Positions 10,445-19,699 of a stretch of 64,000 bases of DNA are shown piece by piece. The notes beneath the pieces are model-generated. The model was not told the DNA's origin, ran no database searches, and saw only the letters and a program-made list of their open reading frames with translations. Origin of the DNA: Cladocopium goreaui (taxonomy: Eukaryota > Sar > Dinophyceae > Suessiales > Symbiodiniaceae). A program made the translations under genes and the position numbers. The stretch lies in assembly GCA_947184155.2 (NCBI GenBank), contig CAMXCT020006334.1:787580-851579 (forward strand), in the 5' to 3' direction. The stretch's first letter is position 1. Every line of letters begins with the position of its first letter.

Positions 10445-10810
10445 ATGACCAATGAACTGGACAAAGAATTCGCCAGGTTATCCACCGGAGCCGCTCAAGG
10501 AGGCGGGCGGGAAGGGAAAAACACAAAGTGGCTGCCATGGAGAAGTTCCAACTGTTTGTTCTCATCAGACAAAGGTATATACCCTCTGGTAAACATACAA
10601 AAAGCTATTGAACATGGCCATTTATAGTGGATTTTCCCATTAAAAATTGTGATTTGCCATAGCTATGTTAAATTTCCAGAGGGTATATGTGTGAAATTAC
10701 AGGATTTTTTTTCCCAAAGCCTTCTTGTTTTCTGGGGGGAAGCTGAAAAGATGCTCGCAGTTTCGGGAAACATTCATGGGGAAAGCCCTAAGAAAATGAT
10801 CTACACATAG
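10445..10810 (+). CDS. Two-exon gene fragment split by an introner-like element
   Basis: Exon 1 (10445-10588) begins ATG and reads MTNELDKEFARLSTGA, ending SDKGIYPL. Splicing CCCTCTG|GTAAAC to CCAGAG|GGTATA removes 93 nt and continues in the same frame (10682-10810): GICVKLQDFFSQSLLVFWG, then EAEKMLAVSGNIHGES, then PKKMIYT and TAG. Exon 2 has protein-like amphipathic composition. The start may be internal rather than a true initiation codon. Function unknown. Confidence 0.6.
10580..10685. mobile_element. Introner-like element family A
   Basis: Complete copy with TACCCTCTGGTAAACATAC and AAATTTCCAGAGGGTA. It coincides with the predicted 93-nt intron 10589-10681. Confidence 0.9.
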
Positions 10811-11052
10811 TAAATGCCAAATTAGAATTGCAATTTTAGAGGGTATTCTTTGTTTTGGGGGAACATCTGATAAATCTATACTGAATAGATCTGAAAGCCA
10901 AGATTAATAGAGAATGTAGGTTTATATCCAAAGTTTGAGGTTGAGCAGTTGAATGGACCTGTTATGACCGTCGCCATGTCTTTTTTTAAGGAGTTGAGTG
11001 CTGCGTTCGGCTCGGCTAGACACCAGTCCCAGCTACCAGTCCCCGTCTCAAA

Positions 11053-11373
11053 GTGACTCGACTGGGCGGTTTGATCCTGAGAAAAGTTTTTGGAAGCGAC
11101 GTATGTTCTCTGAGTCTATGGTACTGTAGTTCTACCAGGGCATTGCCTGGTCAAGTTTCATCCTGCAACCTACATGATGTTGTCAGTGATTTGATCGCCA
11201 TAACTACCGCCGCTTGTAAAAGTGAAAAGAAATCCCGCTTTAGCCACGTGGGCTTGTCTGAAAGTGGTCTACTCAAAGATCCAATGCCATTAAATGACGA
11301 GAGACAAAAGAAATTAAATGACCATTGGGGGTACACCATTTTTCAATATGTTTCATACAATGTTATCCAATAG
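11053..11373 (+). CDS. Possible exon, 106 aa open frame
   Basis: Open from 11053 to a TAG, reading GGLILRKVFGSDVCSLSLWY, later SDLIAITTAACKSEKKSR and GLSESGLLKDPMPLNDER. Third-position bias is weak. A short upstream frame, 10978-11056, reads MSFFKELSAAFGSARHQS and could be a separate exon. Not recognised. Confidence 0.35.
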   Translation: MTRLGGLILRKVFGSDVCSLSLWYCSSTRALPGQVSSCNLHDVVSDLIAITTAACKSEKKSRFSHVGLSESGLLKDPMPLNDERQKKLNDHWGYTIFQYVSYNVIQ

Positions 11374-11756
11374 ACATGTGTATCGAATCATTGTTGCCAT
11401 GCAATGACCATTGGGGACGCACCATGACAAAGCCATGTAGATGTCAAGATTTTGGCCTTATATTTAGTCATAATCCTCCAACTCCGGTCCCAACTTCTAT
11501 CTTAAGTAGCATAAAGTTCGACTGGATTGGATAAATCTTGACTCTTTATTGCAAGCACTAATATATATATATACTTAGAATATTCATAGAGCCCAACCAA
11601 AGCTTAAAATGTAAGCCCAAAAGACGCCCCTTTCCCACGTGGATCCAGCAGCAGAAACTAACCACAAAACTGCGGTATTCCCTTCGGCAGGCTGCGCCGC
11701 CCAAGCCACATAAAGTGTCTTGGCGCTACGAAAATCGGTGGTTCAAAACAATAGTA

Positions 11757-11860
11757 TACTGGTTGGTGGTTTCAAATATTTGTTATTTTCCATAATGTAT
11801 GGGATTATCCTTCCCATTGACTAATATTTTTCAAGAGGGTTGAAACCACCAACCAGTATA
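11757..11860. mobile_element. Inverted-repeat element family C
   Basis: Ends TACTGGTTGGTGGTTTCAAA and GTTGAAACCACCAACCAGTA are inverse. Core contains ATGTATGGGATTATCCTTCC, as in the 58.2 kb copy. Confidence 0.85.
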
Positions 11861-12068
11861 GTATTTTTTTACCAAAGTTATTCTGTTATAGTATCCAATA
11901 GTATCCAATAGTATTGAACATGTTCCCTCCAAAGCCCGGGTTCGCCCACACGAAAAAACAACACATCTAAACAATATGACATACTTATCACCAGAGGATG
12001 AATGAAAACACTGGCTATACGCAGTGATAAATTGACTTTAAGTTTTCAGTATTTATATAGGGTCTTAA

Positions 12069-12109
12069 TTTAGGGTTTTAGGGTTTAGGGTTTTAGGGTT
12101 TTAGGGTTT
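12069..12109. repeat. Interstitial telomere-type repeat (TTTAGGG/TTTTAGGG)
   Basis: Five units alternate TTTAGGG and TTTTAGGG. TTTAGGG is the plant-type telomere unit, also reported from dinoflagellates. Both flanks continue as ordinary sequence, so this is internal. The rest of 11540-12535 holds no gene I can support. Confidence 0.8.
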
Positions 12110-12540
12110 GTTGTTTTGGAAGGTAAACAACTTAAACCCTACTCAGGGATTTGAGCATTGCGGGATTCGCCGCGGGCAAACCTAGGGTTTGCAGCGAACA
12201 TGTTTGATATATACTATCCTATACTATTTGTATGATATATATATATATGAGTATTTTTATGGTATTAGATAGTGTCCAACATAACATAATTTCCAACAAA
12301 ATCCATAGTAAGGATGGATAAGGTTAAATATGTAGTGGTATCGGACAAATAGTATCCAACATCCATTAGCATACCCAATAGTATGTCGAATACAATTGGA
12401 TCAACGTCACTTTAGTATCAAAAAGTATCAAGTATGTTTGATATCTCTTAGCATCTAATTTCCCAATAGTACGCCTGTATGTCGTAACATCTAAATACCC
12501 AACAGTATCCAACATTGTTTTTCCACTACCCACTGTCAAA

Positions 12541-12751
12541 ACAGGAGAACATGGCACCAGGAAAGAATTTGGGACAGACCTGCAGCAAAGCTTAGTCCAA
12601 GCTACCAGGCTTTTGATGGGTGCATCATATACCCGTGTATACCCTCTGGTAAACTAACATAGCTCTGGAAAATCACCATTTTTAATGGGTAAATCCACTA
12701 TAAATGGCAATTTTCAATAGCTATGTTAGTTTACCAGAGGGTACCCAATAG
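12541..12751 (+). CDS. Exon split by a family A element, stop just after the junction
   Basis: The frame reads TGEHGTRKEFGTDLQQSL, then VQATRLLMGASYTRVYPL, up to CTCTG|GTAAAC at 12648. Splicing to CCAGAG|GGTACC at 12740 gives GTQ then TAG. A second frame (AFDGCIIYPCIPS, then GYPIASDNSFEFSWWV) also stays open across the junction. The intron would be 91 nt. Function unknown. Confidence 0.45.
12640..12743. mobile_element. Introner-like element family A
   Basis: Complete copy with near-perfect ends TACCCTCTGGTAAACTAACA and TATGTTAGTTTACCAGAGGG. Confidence 0.92.
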
Positions 12752-13316
12752 CATCCGACAACTCCTTTGAGTTTTCTTGGTGGGTGTGAGATGCAGCACT
12801 TCCCATGGAACGGGAAGTTCTTAGCCATCAGCTTTTCGTTATAGTTTTTCGGAACCATAAGACACACCGAAGAAAATTAGTCGGCCTGCGACTCAAGCTG
12901 AAGACATTTGTGTTTGACAGTTTGACATGATAGATATCTAACTGCATGGGGAGTTGGCACCGGCCCAAAAGTGAGGATGCAACTGATGTAAAATGGATAT
13001 GTCACACGATCTAATCATTTGAAATTAGGTGTTCACTAACCCAAAAAGTGGGCATATAACATCATATAAGCCATGAATGGTGGCTGGATGGTATAAACAG
13101 CATCAGAAAGGCCTTAAAACTCTAGCAGATCTCTAGGATTCTGGATGCTTTTGAATATGTTTTTGGGGATTTTTTGGGGCCCCAGATGGATTTTGACCCA
13201 CGCTAGAGCCACATCAGAAGTTTTACCAACTGTTCGCAGCCGAGGCAGACTGCCCTCAGGGACCAGCAGCGGACTGGAGCCTCGAGGAGGCTTCGAATCG
13301 GCTTATATCGGCATTA
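12752..13316. other. No supported gene
   Basis: A GC-rich patch near 13190-13300 gives VLPTVRSRGRLPSGTSSG on the plus strand but has no clear splice sites. Confidence 0.4.
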
Positions 13317-13609
13317 TATATATATACCTGGAGAACCAAAACCCTAAGAATTCTTCGGGTCAACGCAAGAACCTGAGGTATTTCGGAAAAATAAGAAAAC
13401 CTCGGTTTTCGATTGAAGACCTCGGGTATTGATTTTGAACCCGTACTTAACCCGTACCTAACCCGTACCTAACCCGTACTAACCCGTACCTAACCCGTAC
13501 ATAACCCGTACTTTCAGAATGGGTTAAAATACCCCGGGTTTTGTCAGAAAACCTCAGGTATTTTTCAAACCCTAAGATTTCTGCGGGTTTTGGTTCTCAA
13601 GGTATATAT
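13317..13609. mobile_element. TIR element of about 290 bp with internal 11-bp tandem array
   Basis: TATATACCTGGAGAACCAAA at the left is the near-inverse of TTTTGGTTCTCAAGGTATAT at the right. Inner segments with AACCTGAGGTATTT and AAACCTCAGGTATTT are also related inversely. Non-autonomous: no coding frame inside. Confidence 0.65.
13439..13512. repeat. AACCCGTACCT tandem repeat
   Basis: About seven units of 10-11 bp, centred inside the inverted-repeat element. Confidence 0.9.
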
Positions 13610-13960
13610 AGAAATATCCACAATGTAGGTCCCCGAAATGTCCATTGAGATAGGAACTGGATGATTGTGAGAGGTTCGTTGTTTTTTGTGATGGGGGGAA
13701 CATGGATTGTTATTTAAATTGAGAACTCTATCATTTACTTCGGGGGATTACACCGCCAGTGAAGTATTCCCTGAGTTTTTGGAACATTCCAGAATCAGAT
13801 CACGTTGGTGATATATCCCAGTATATCCCGTATACAACTATCATTATTATTGCATTATTACATCTTATTATGGTTTGTTTTGTTTTCGTATGCTATGATA
13901 TGTTATGTTAATTATAACTTAATTACATCATATTATATTTACTATGTGACTTTAAGTTAC

Positions 13961-14191
13961 ATGATATTACATGATATTACATTGTATTACATTGTATTTC
14001 ATTATATTACATTATATTACATTATATTACATTATATTACATTATATTATATTATATTACATTATATTACATTATATTACATTATATTACATTATATTAC
14101 ATTATATTACATTATATTACATTATATTACATTATATTACATTATATTACAATATATTACATTATATTACATTATATTACATTATATTACA
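13961..14191. repeat. ATTATATTAC tandem repeat
   Basis: More than twenty near-perfect 10-bp units. The long Tyr/Ile/Leu/His frames it creates are repeat artefacts. Confidence 0.95.
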
Positions 14192-14436
14192 TACTTGTTA
14201 TATTACATGATATTATTACATTGTGTTATACGTATTTTATTATACTATACTCATATATTACATCCCTACGACATATCCAGTGATATTATATTCATGGTTT
14301 ACGTACCCATTAAATATCCTCATAATTTAACCCAATATCTTGAATACCATTCCGATGAATCCCATACAACTTCATTCTTGTGGTTGAAGTGTCGAATCCC
14401 GAAAATGATCATATTTAACATCTTATGTGGTTTATA

Positions 14437-14547
14437 ATCCCATAACATCTTATGTGGTTATATAAAATCATATAACATTAGATCCCATAACATCTTATGT
14501 GGTTTATAATGCCATAACATCTTATGTGGTTATATAAAATCATAGAA
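14437..14547. repeat. Tandem duplication around CCATAACATCTTATGTGG
   Basis: Three copies of the phrase alternate with TTATATAAAATCATA spacers. No gene. Confidence 0.8.
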
Positions 14548-14569
14548 CATGTTTATAGCATATTGAAAA

Positions 14570-14715
14570 TCCTGAAAATCGACGACTTCCACCTGATTTC
14601 CTCCATAATCACCAAGCACCAGGGTCACCAGCGCAATGTTTTGGCCAGGTTTCACGGTACTTGAACTTCCTGGGCCTCGGTCTCTTGGCAGGGAAGGCCT
14701 GTTGTGGGTTTCCTG
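14570..14715 (-). CDS. Exon-like island, strand uncertain
   Basis: Minus strand reads STVKPGQNIALVTLVLGD, then YGGNQVEVV, with a possible donor CAG|GTGGAA. The plus strand also reads well (CFGQVSRYLNFLGLGLLAG). I slightly favour minus, without certainty. Not recognised. Confidence 0.35.
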
Positions 14716-14829
14716 AAGCCAAAAAATGTGGGTGAAACAATGGAAAATACTGGCTTATATACTTGGAATTTATGGGAGATGATATGATATAATGAATGTA
14801 GTTGATGATCTATCAATGGGAATATACTA

Positions 14830-15085
14830 TTAGTTGAAAATCAATGGAAAAGAAATGGGAAAGATCGAAAAAAAAACAAATAGAAATTAAGAAATGCAAA
14901 ACAAATGGAAACGATTGGAAAAGATGGAAATTGAACAATGGAACGAAATGAAATTTCAGAGATGGAAACAGACTGGAAAGGATCTGGGAAATATGTTTCA
15001 ATGGAAAGGAAAGTGACAAAATTGGAAAAGACATGGAACAGATGTGGAGAAGAAAAGGAAAAGATGGGAAAAGATCGGAACAGGA
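14830..15085. repeat. Purine-rich TGGAAA/GGGAAAAGA tract
   Basis: Imperfect repeats of TGGAAAxG on the plus strand. Overlapping Phe/Ser frames on the minus strand are composition artefacts. Confidence 0.75.
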
Positions 15086-15089
15086 TGGC

Positions 15090-15249
15090 AATTGTCATAC
15101 TCCATTGTGGGAATCCCTATGAACCAGACAGTTTTATCGGTTGTATGGGCCCTCAGCTTCCTATCAATCTGAAATATACGGATCCTTTGAAAACAGCTCC
15201 ATTCCAATCAATGGCTGAGGGCGTTGTTTTGCAGGTTGAGTCCCTTTAA
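15090..15249 (+). CDS. Possible exon
   Basis: Reads HCGNPYEPDSFIGCMGPQ, then LPINLKYTDPLKTAPFQS, then MAEGVVLQVESL and stop; a TTTGCAG|GTTGAG near the end could be an acceptor. Moderate composition, no family. Confidence 0.4.
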
Positions 15250-15621
15250 ATTGAGTTTGGAACTTTCAATCCTCGTTTTCCATCTTTTTCCCTACTGTTT
15301 TATTGCCGTTTTTGGTGTAATTTGTCACTCCCAATTTGATGATTCTCATTGCTGATCAAATGTGCTGGAAAAAACGTTGCTTGAGTAGGTGCAGTGAACG
15401 GAATGGCTAGGTTTTGGTAAACATAACTAGGGGGACTGTAAATTGGGGTTGGATGTATTTCCCAATTTATATATTGGAAGATATGTTGGAATATGTATAG
15501 ATTGGGACTACATATCTACTACAACTTACATATATTGGATGTTATTATACTTAATTACATATTGGATGTTATATACCAACTTCTATCTGGTCACCACATT
15601 GTAGACAGTTGAAATGTGCAG

Positions 15622-16003
15622 CACAGCAGCGTACGCACAGCCGGGGAGTCACTCGTCCAGCTCACCCTTTGGCCCGATTGCGGTCCACACTTTCGATCCT
15701 ACTACGACGTGCTGAAGTACCCTCCGGTAATTTAACATAGCTATTGAACATGGCAATTTATAGTGAGTTTTCCCATTAAAAATGGTGATTTTCCATAGTT
15801 ATGTTAGTTTACCAGAGGGTACTTTGAAGATCATGAAAGTACAATGTCAGACGATCGGGAGCCACCCCCTGACGCACCCACACATTTGCCGATGCTGCGG
15901 CAAAGATTTCTCAACCAGGAGAAAACCAACAAACGCACGAGCCGGTCACGAAGAGATTATGGAACAACACGGCAAGGGCTCGATTGACGGAATCTTCTTG
16001 TGA
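15622..16003 (+). CDS. Zinc-finger-like gene fragment split by an introner-like element
   Basis: Exon 1 (15622-15726, after ATGTGCAG) reads TAGESLVQLTLWPDCGPHF, then RSYYDVLKYPP. Splicing CCTCCG|GTAATT to CCAGAG|GGTACT (15818) removes 91 nt and continues in frame as GTLKIMKVQCQTIGSH, then HPHICRCCGKDF, then NARAGHEEIMEQHGKGS to a TGA at 16003. CxxCGKxF followed by HEEIMEQH resembles a C2H2 zinc finger, but the Cys-His spacing (16) is longer than the usual 12, so metal binding is inference. Frame continuity supports the intron; alternative CCAG|AG would create a stop. Confidence 0.65.
15718..15821. mobile_element. Introner-like element family A acting as an intron
   Basis: Ends TACCCTCCGGTAATTTAACA and GTTAGTTTACCAGAGGGTA. 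The predicted intron lies wholly inside the element, leaving 9 and 4 bp of terminal repeat in the exons. Confidence 0.92.
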
Positions 16004-16161
16004 GTTGGACAGCAACTTACAGCCGTACATTGAAAACTATTCCGCCACATACCAATACTATGCAACTAAAGTGCACATCAACATCATATATATATATATG
16101 ATAATGATCATATTAGATTATATCATGACTATCCATTTATAATATCTTCATATGTGTTCAG

Positions 16162-16326
16162 ATATGTTCCATCGTAACCATGTCCATCTCCATGTCAGAT
16201 TTACATGTCCCCATGTCCTGGTGGCAAATTCTCGTGCCCGCTCTGAGGCCATATCGAAGAGAAATTCAAGGTTGGGACCCTGGGATGCTCCGAGATGCCA
16301 TAGCAGCCATAGCAAATGCTAAATGA
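16162..16326 (+). CDS. Terminal exon (unknown protein)
   Basis: Open after GTTCAG to a TGA. Reads MSDLHVPMSWWQILVPALR, then PYRREIQGWDPGMLRDAIA, then AIANAK. Trp-rich and helical-looking. No family recognised. Too short to be conspicuous as a stand-alone ORF. Confidence 0.5.
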   Translation: MCSIVTMSISMSDLHVPMSWWQILVPALRPYRREIQGWDPGMLRDAIAAIANAK

Positions 16327-16571
16327 CTAGGGGAAGCCTCCCAAAAACCATAGAAAATTCCGAATGTCTTTCCCAATTTCGTTGCTCCAAGCCATGGTTT
16401 TCATGATAGCCACAAGGTGGAGGACAATTACCGAATATTGCATCTAAACATCAACCCATTTCTCCGACTCCAAATGGAGATGTGAAGACATAAACAACTA
16501 TCCAGGGATATCCAGGGATATCTATGATCAGCCATTTCCCTTAGTCTGTTAGCGTTTAGGGTACAATGATT

Positions 16572-16684
16572 TACCCTCTGGTAAAGGTTTACATAACTAT
16601 GGAAAGATCCACCATTTTCAATTGGTAAATCAGCTATTTCTATGGGCCATCTATACCACGGCTATGTTAAATAACCAGAGGGTA
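16572..16684. mobile_element. Introner-like element family A
   Basis: Complete copy, TTACCCTCTGGTAAAGG to AAATAACCAGAGGGTA. Only about 9 bp separate it from the next copy. Confidence 0.88.
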
Positions 16685-16693
16685 ATTTATACG

Positions 16694-16797
16694 TACCCTC
16701 TGGTAAACTAACATAGCAATGGAAACTCACCATTTTTAATGGGAAAATCCACTAGAAATGGGCATTTTCAATAGCTATGTTAGTTTACCAGAGGGTA
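16694..16797. mobile_element. Introner-like element family A
   Basis: Complete copy, TACCCTCTGGTAAACTAACA to TTAGTTTACCAGAGGGTA. If both neighbours splice, a 22-nt micro-exon lies between them. Confidence 0.9.
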
Positions 16798-16871
16798 ACC
16801 ACGAGAAGTTTGGCACTTTCAGGGGAGCTGGGAGCCCGATGATCTCAGGGTTTTTTACGCCAGGACCCTGA
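16794..16871 (+). CDS. Short possible exon after tandem elements
   Basis: From the element's CCAGAG|GGT the frame reads GNHEKFGTFRGAGSPMIS, then GFFTPGP and TGA. It is in frame with YPL encoded by the terminal repeat upstream. Weak because of its length. Confidence 0.3.
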   Translation, partial: GNHEKFGTFRGAGSPMISGFFTPGP

Positions 16872-17056
16872 GGACGTCTCCAGCAGTGCAGTAGCGTTTT
16901 TTTTGTTAAGGGGCAACAAACGCCGGGGTTTAATATTATAATAAGTTATGCTTAGTATGTATATATATATATATATATATATATGTAATGTATATATTAT
17001 GTATATTTATATTTAATTACAATTGTTTGCACATTAGTTGGTGTGCGTTTCACCAG

Positions 17057-17199
17057 CAGAAGATGCGCCCATTCTTTCTGCGCCTGTCGAGCTCCAGGAA
17101 AATGCTGTGGACGGCGCCATGTTGGTGGAACTCTCTGAAGACGACTTATGTGCCTGGACAAAAAGGGGACAGCGAAGGGGCTGGAGAGTGCCGAGATAA
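17057..17199 (+). CDS. SAM-domain-like exon
   Basis: After TTTCACCAG the frame reads EDAPILSAPVELQENAVDGA, then MLVELSEDDLCAWTKRG. The order EN-x-x-DG-x-x-L-x-x-LSEDDL matches the sterile alpha motif core (N/D-G, then L-(T/S)-E-x-D-L). SAM domains mediate protein-protein or RNA contacts. Only the central helices are present, so flanking exons must hold the rest. The frame meets TAA at 17197-17199, beside a possible donor GTAACA. Confidence 0.55.
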
Positions 17200-17448
17200 G
17201 TAACAACAATGGTGAGTTAAGCAACAAAAATGGTGATTCTCCAACGAAAATCTTGATGTGAAGATTTTTTTGTGCTTGCACCGGCCAAACAAGGTCCTGA
17301 TGTGAAGCAGAAAATCTTGGTTGGATTTAACATGGTTTAACCAACAGAGATAGGTGATTTAGCCAGCCAAAAATGTGAAACGATTCAGGAAGAGCTCGGC
17401 GTAAACCCATCCATCTGCATCCCCATGATATATCCAATGAGATGAGCC

Positions 17449-17592
17449 ATGTTTCCGATCGTTCGATCCAGCATGTTTTCTGCCGTTTCACACGCCTTGT
17501 TTCAGCTCCAAAAAATGATGACCCTGGCATTCCTTCGAGGCAAGGAGTTGGGCCTTTTGAAGCTCCAGGCATGGGAAGTGCCAAAAATCTGA
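17449..17592 (+). CDS. Small ORF, 47 aa
   Basis: ATG to TGA without interruption. Reads MFPIVRSSMFSAVSHALFQL, then QKMMTLAFLRGKELGLLKL, then QAWEVPKI. TTGTTTCAG inside it could alternatively be an acceptor, making LQKMM... the first residues of a last exon. Amphipathic, no family recognised. Confidence 0.45.
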   Translation: MFPIVRSSMFSAVSHALFQLQKMMTLAFLRGKELGLLKLQAWEVPKI

Positions 17593-17609
17593 CTGGGGAA
17601 TACTTGTTG

Positions 17610-17720
17610 ATGTGGAGGTTTCCTAAAATGGGGGATCCCCAAGTCACCATAGGTTTCAATACTGAAATTGTCTTGTTTTGGATGATTTGGGAGTACCCCC
17701 ATTTTAGGAAACCTCCATGT
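17610..17720. mobile_element. Inverted-repeat element family D
   Basis: ATGTGGAGGTTTCCTAAAAT and ATTTTAGGAAACCTCCATGT are inverse. GAG|GTTTCC at the left and TTTTAG|GAAACC at the right are splice-compatible. Relatives lie at 21.2 kb and, as a half, 58.7 kb. Confidence 0.8.
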
Positions 17721-17722
17721 AT

Positions 17723-17826
17723 TACCATCCCTGACAGTTTGCTATAGAAAATGGCCCCATTTTGAAATAATTGATTTACCCAGCTATAAAATGGTGGGCA
17801 TAGCGATGTTAGTTTACCAGAGAGTA
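17723..17826. mobile_element. Family A element, decayed
   Basis: Right end GATGTTAGTTTACCAGAGAG is intact. The left end is mutated (TACCATCCCTGACAG). It abuts the family D element. Confidence 0.65.
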
Positions 17827-17829
17827 TGT

Positions 17830-18446
17830 ATGGGGCAAGGATATGAAAGAATACTATGCCATGGAATACATAACACATAACAAATCATAATATGCTATTA
17901 CTAATGTTGATAACTAAACCAATAATACGAATGATGATAATAATGGTGTTATGATGCTTAATGATGGTGATTAATGGTTAATGATGGTTAATAATGGTTT
18001 ATTGGGCTAATTGGAATGGTACTACATTAAGATGGTATTTGCATGTACAACTATGTTATTAAAACAACTATAAGTATCACTGAACTAGGGATATGATGTA
18101 ACCAGTCAGCTTAGGGATTATAATGCTGGGGATAGAACTATTATAACCATCAATGGTATAATGTATATCCCCAATATTACTATTATTTCCAACCATCATG
18201 ACTGGGGGAATCATAATGCCAATGATAATCTTACATAATAATGGGATGATCATGCTTCGTAATGGTACTGTACTTGAATGGTATTCATATGTACAACTTG
18301 CTAGGACTATAAATAGTATACTGTAAGTTTATAGTATTTCAAAATCGGACTAGTTTAGATAGTTACTGGTACCACCATTTTATATTGGAAAATAGTGTAG
18401 TAGTTCTCACAACCATACAGAAATCTTTGGTGATCTCCCCCATAAT
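17830..18446. other. AT-rich, ATGGTTAATGATGG repeats, no gene
   Basis: TAATGATGGTTA repeats near 17945-18005. No exon-like island. Confidence 0.6.
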
Positions 18447-18617
18447 ATGTCGCAAATTCCCGGCGTGGTTCGGAGGCCAAAAAGCTCGTCTCGCGCTTGC
18501 CGTTACTTGGACACGGTTCTCCCCATGTTTTCGGTGATTCTTGGGGGTTCTGCTGTTATGGCCATGGCTATTAGTTATAACTGGTTATTTCTATATATGG
18601 GATTATACATTTTATAA
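18447..18617 (+). CDS. Small ORF or exon with hydrophobic C-terminus
   Basis: ATG to TAA, 56 aa. Reads MSQIPGVVRRPKSSSRACR, then YLDTVLPMFSVILGGSA, then VMAMAISYNWLFLYMGLY. The first half is GC3-rich and basic; the second could be one membrane segment. Function unknown. Confidence 0.4.
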   Translation: MSQIPGVVRRPKSSSRACRYLDTVLPMFSVILGGSAVMAMAISYNWLFLYMGLYIL

Positions 18618-18636
18618 ATGGGGTTTTGTTAGTACT

Positions 18637-18747
18637 TACCCTCTGGTAAACTAACATAGCTATGGAAAATCACCATTTTATAGCTGGGAAAATCAACTAT
18701 TTCTATGGCCATTTTCAATAGCTAACTGTTGACATAACCAGAGGGTA
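18637..18747. mobile_element. Introner-like element family A
   Basis: TACCCTCTGGTAAACTAACA to TTGACATAACCAGAGGGTA. Flanks are AT-rich, so there is no coding evidence that this copy splices. Confidence 0.88.
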
Positions 18748-18749
18748 TA

Positions 18750-19240
18750 ACTGGTATAACTCGGGCCATAACTGATATGACTGTGGGGATGGGAATAATG
18801 ATCCCTGTTTTTTTGAGGGTCTATGTAAATTCAAGGTATGAGATATGGTTATAGAATCCATTGAAACTGCACGCTGGTGAACATCACAATAGCTTATAAT
18901 TTTGGGGGTTCATTCATGCGAATCTCCCGAAAATATTTGGTGTAGTAGGTTGTCATATGGGGATACTATGGGGATATTGCGGGACTAATATGATGATCAT
19001 ATGGGGATTTGTTTGTGATTAAAATCTGGCATTATAGATTTAGTAGGATTAGTGGGAGAAAAAGAGATCATACAAAGGCCCAATCATGGAGCTGTGGCCT
19101 TTTTTTGTCACCATCCCACTTTCGAATTTTTGAAAGATATAACTGAGATTTAAATCAGTTTGGATTTACAGAACATTTTGAGATTTGGCATATTTTCTAT
19201 GTGTATTTTCCATGTATAAACCGATGTTTATTCTACCTTC
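18750..19240. other. No gene seen
   Basis: AT-rich with no splice-bounded GC3 island. Confidence 0.55.
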
Positions 19241-19245
19241 TTTCA

Positions 19246-19390
19246 GCGAATCAATCTGTTTCCTTTGAGGCGAGACAATCTTCCAACGGCCGGATGATGC
19301 GCGGTGAAACGACCGGTGACGCTGGAAGAAAACGTGCTACGCTGCAAGGAATTTGGACTTGTCTTTCTTGGATACGTACTAGCAATACAG
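19246..19390 (+). CDS. Exon, possibly interrupted by TGA in the better frame
   Basis: After TTTCAG one frame is fully open (NQSVSFEARQSSNGRMMRG, then ETTGDAGRKRATLQG). A second frame reads RINLFPLRRDNLPTAG, TGA, then CAVKRPVTLEENVLRCKE, then FGLVFLGYVLA, which looks more protein-like but is broken by the TGA. I cannot decide between a real exon and a decayed copy. Confidence 0.4.
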
Positions 19391-19556
19391 ATTTTTTTTT
19401 TAAAAAAAAAAGCAGAATTCTTGAATACATGATTTCATGTGTATTAATTATGTATATACACACCATATAAATCACACATATATATACATGATATGATGAA
19501 ATCTAGATGTATCACATATTATATACATTATATATATACACATAGATATGACTGCT

Positions 19557-19676
19557 CCGTACATTGTCCTGGAACTTCCCTGCTCGGGAGGAGCAGTTCC
19601 AGATGATGCAGACGCTCTCGGCGACGCGACGGCTGTTGATGGAATTGCGGCAGGCCGGGTGGAGCTGAGATCAGGC
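19557..19676 (+). CDS. Exon, amphipathic helix
   Basis: The GC3-rich frame reads SWNFPAREEQFQMMQTLSA, then TRRLLMELRQAGWS, then TGA. A second frame from ATG 19549 (MTAPYIVLELPCSGGA) is open too. The first is favoured by third-position bias. No family recognised. Confidence 0.45.
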
Positions 19677-19699
19677 TGGGGGTCCAGGCCAGGCCTCAT

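Noticed and set aside
12069-12109. Chromosome end
   Set aside because: Telomere-type units are few and embedded in ordinary sequence on both sides.
13805-14437. 210-aa Tyr/Ile/His-rich open frame
   Set aside because: Almost entirely the ATTATATTAC tandem repeat; no splice sites or codon bias.
17327-17878. 183-aa minus-strand protein
   Set aside because: It runs through the family D and family A elements, which explain its middle and N-terminal parts; the plus strand has a better short frame at 17449-17592.
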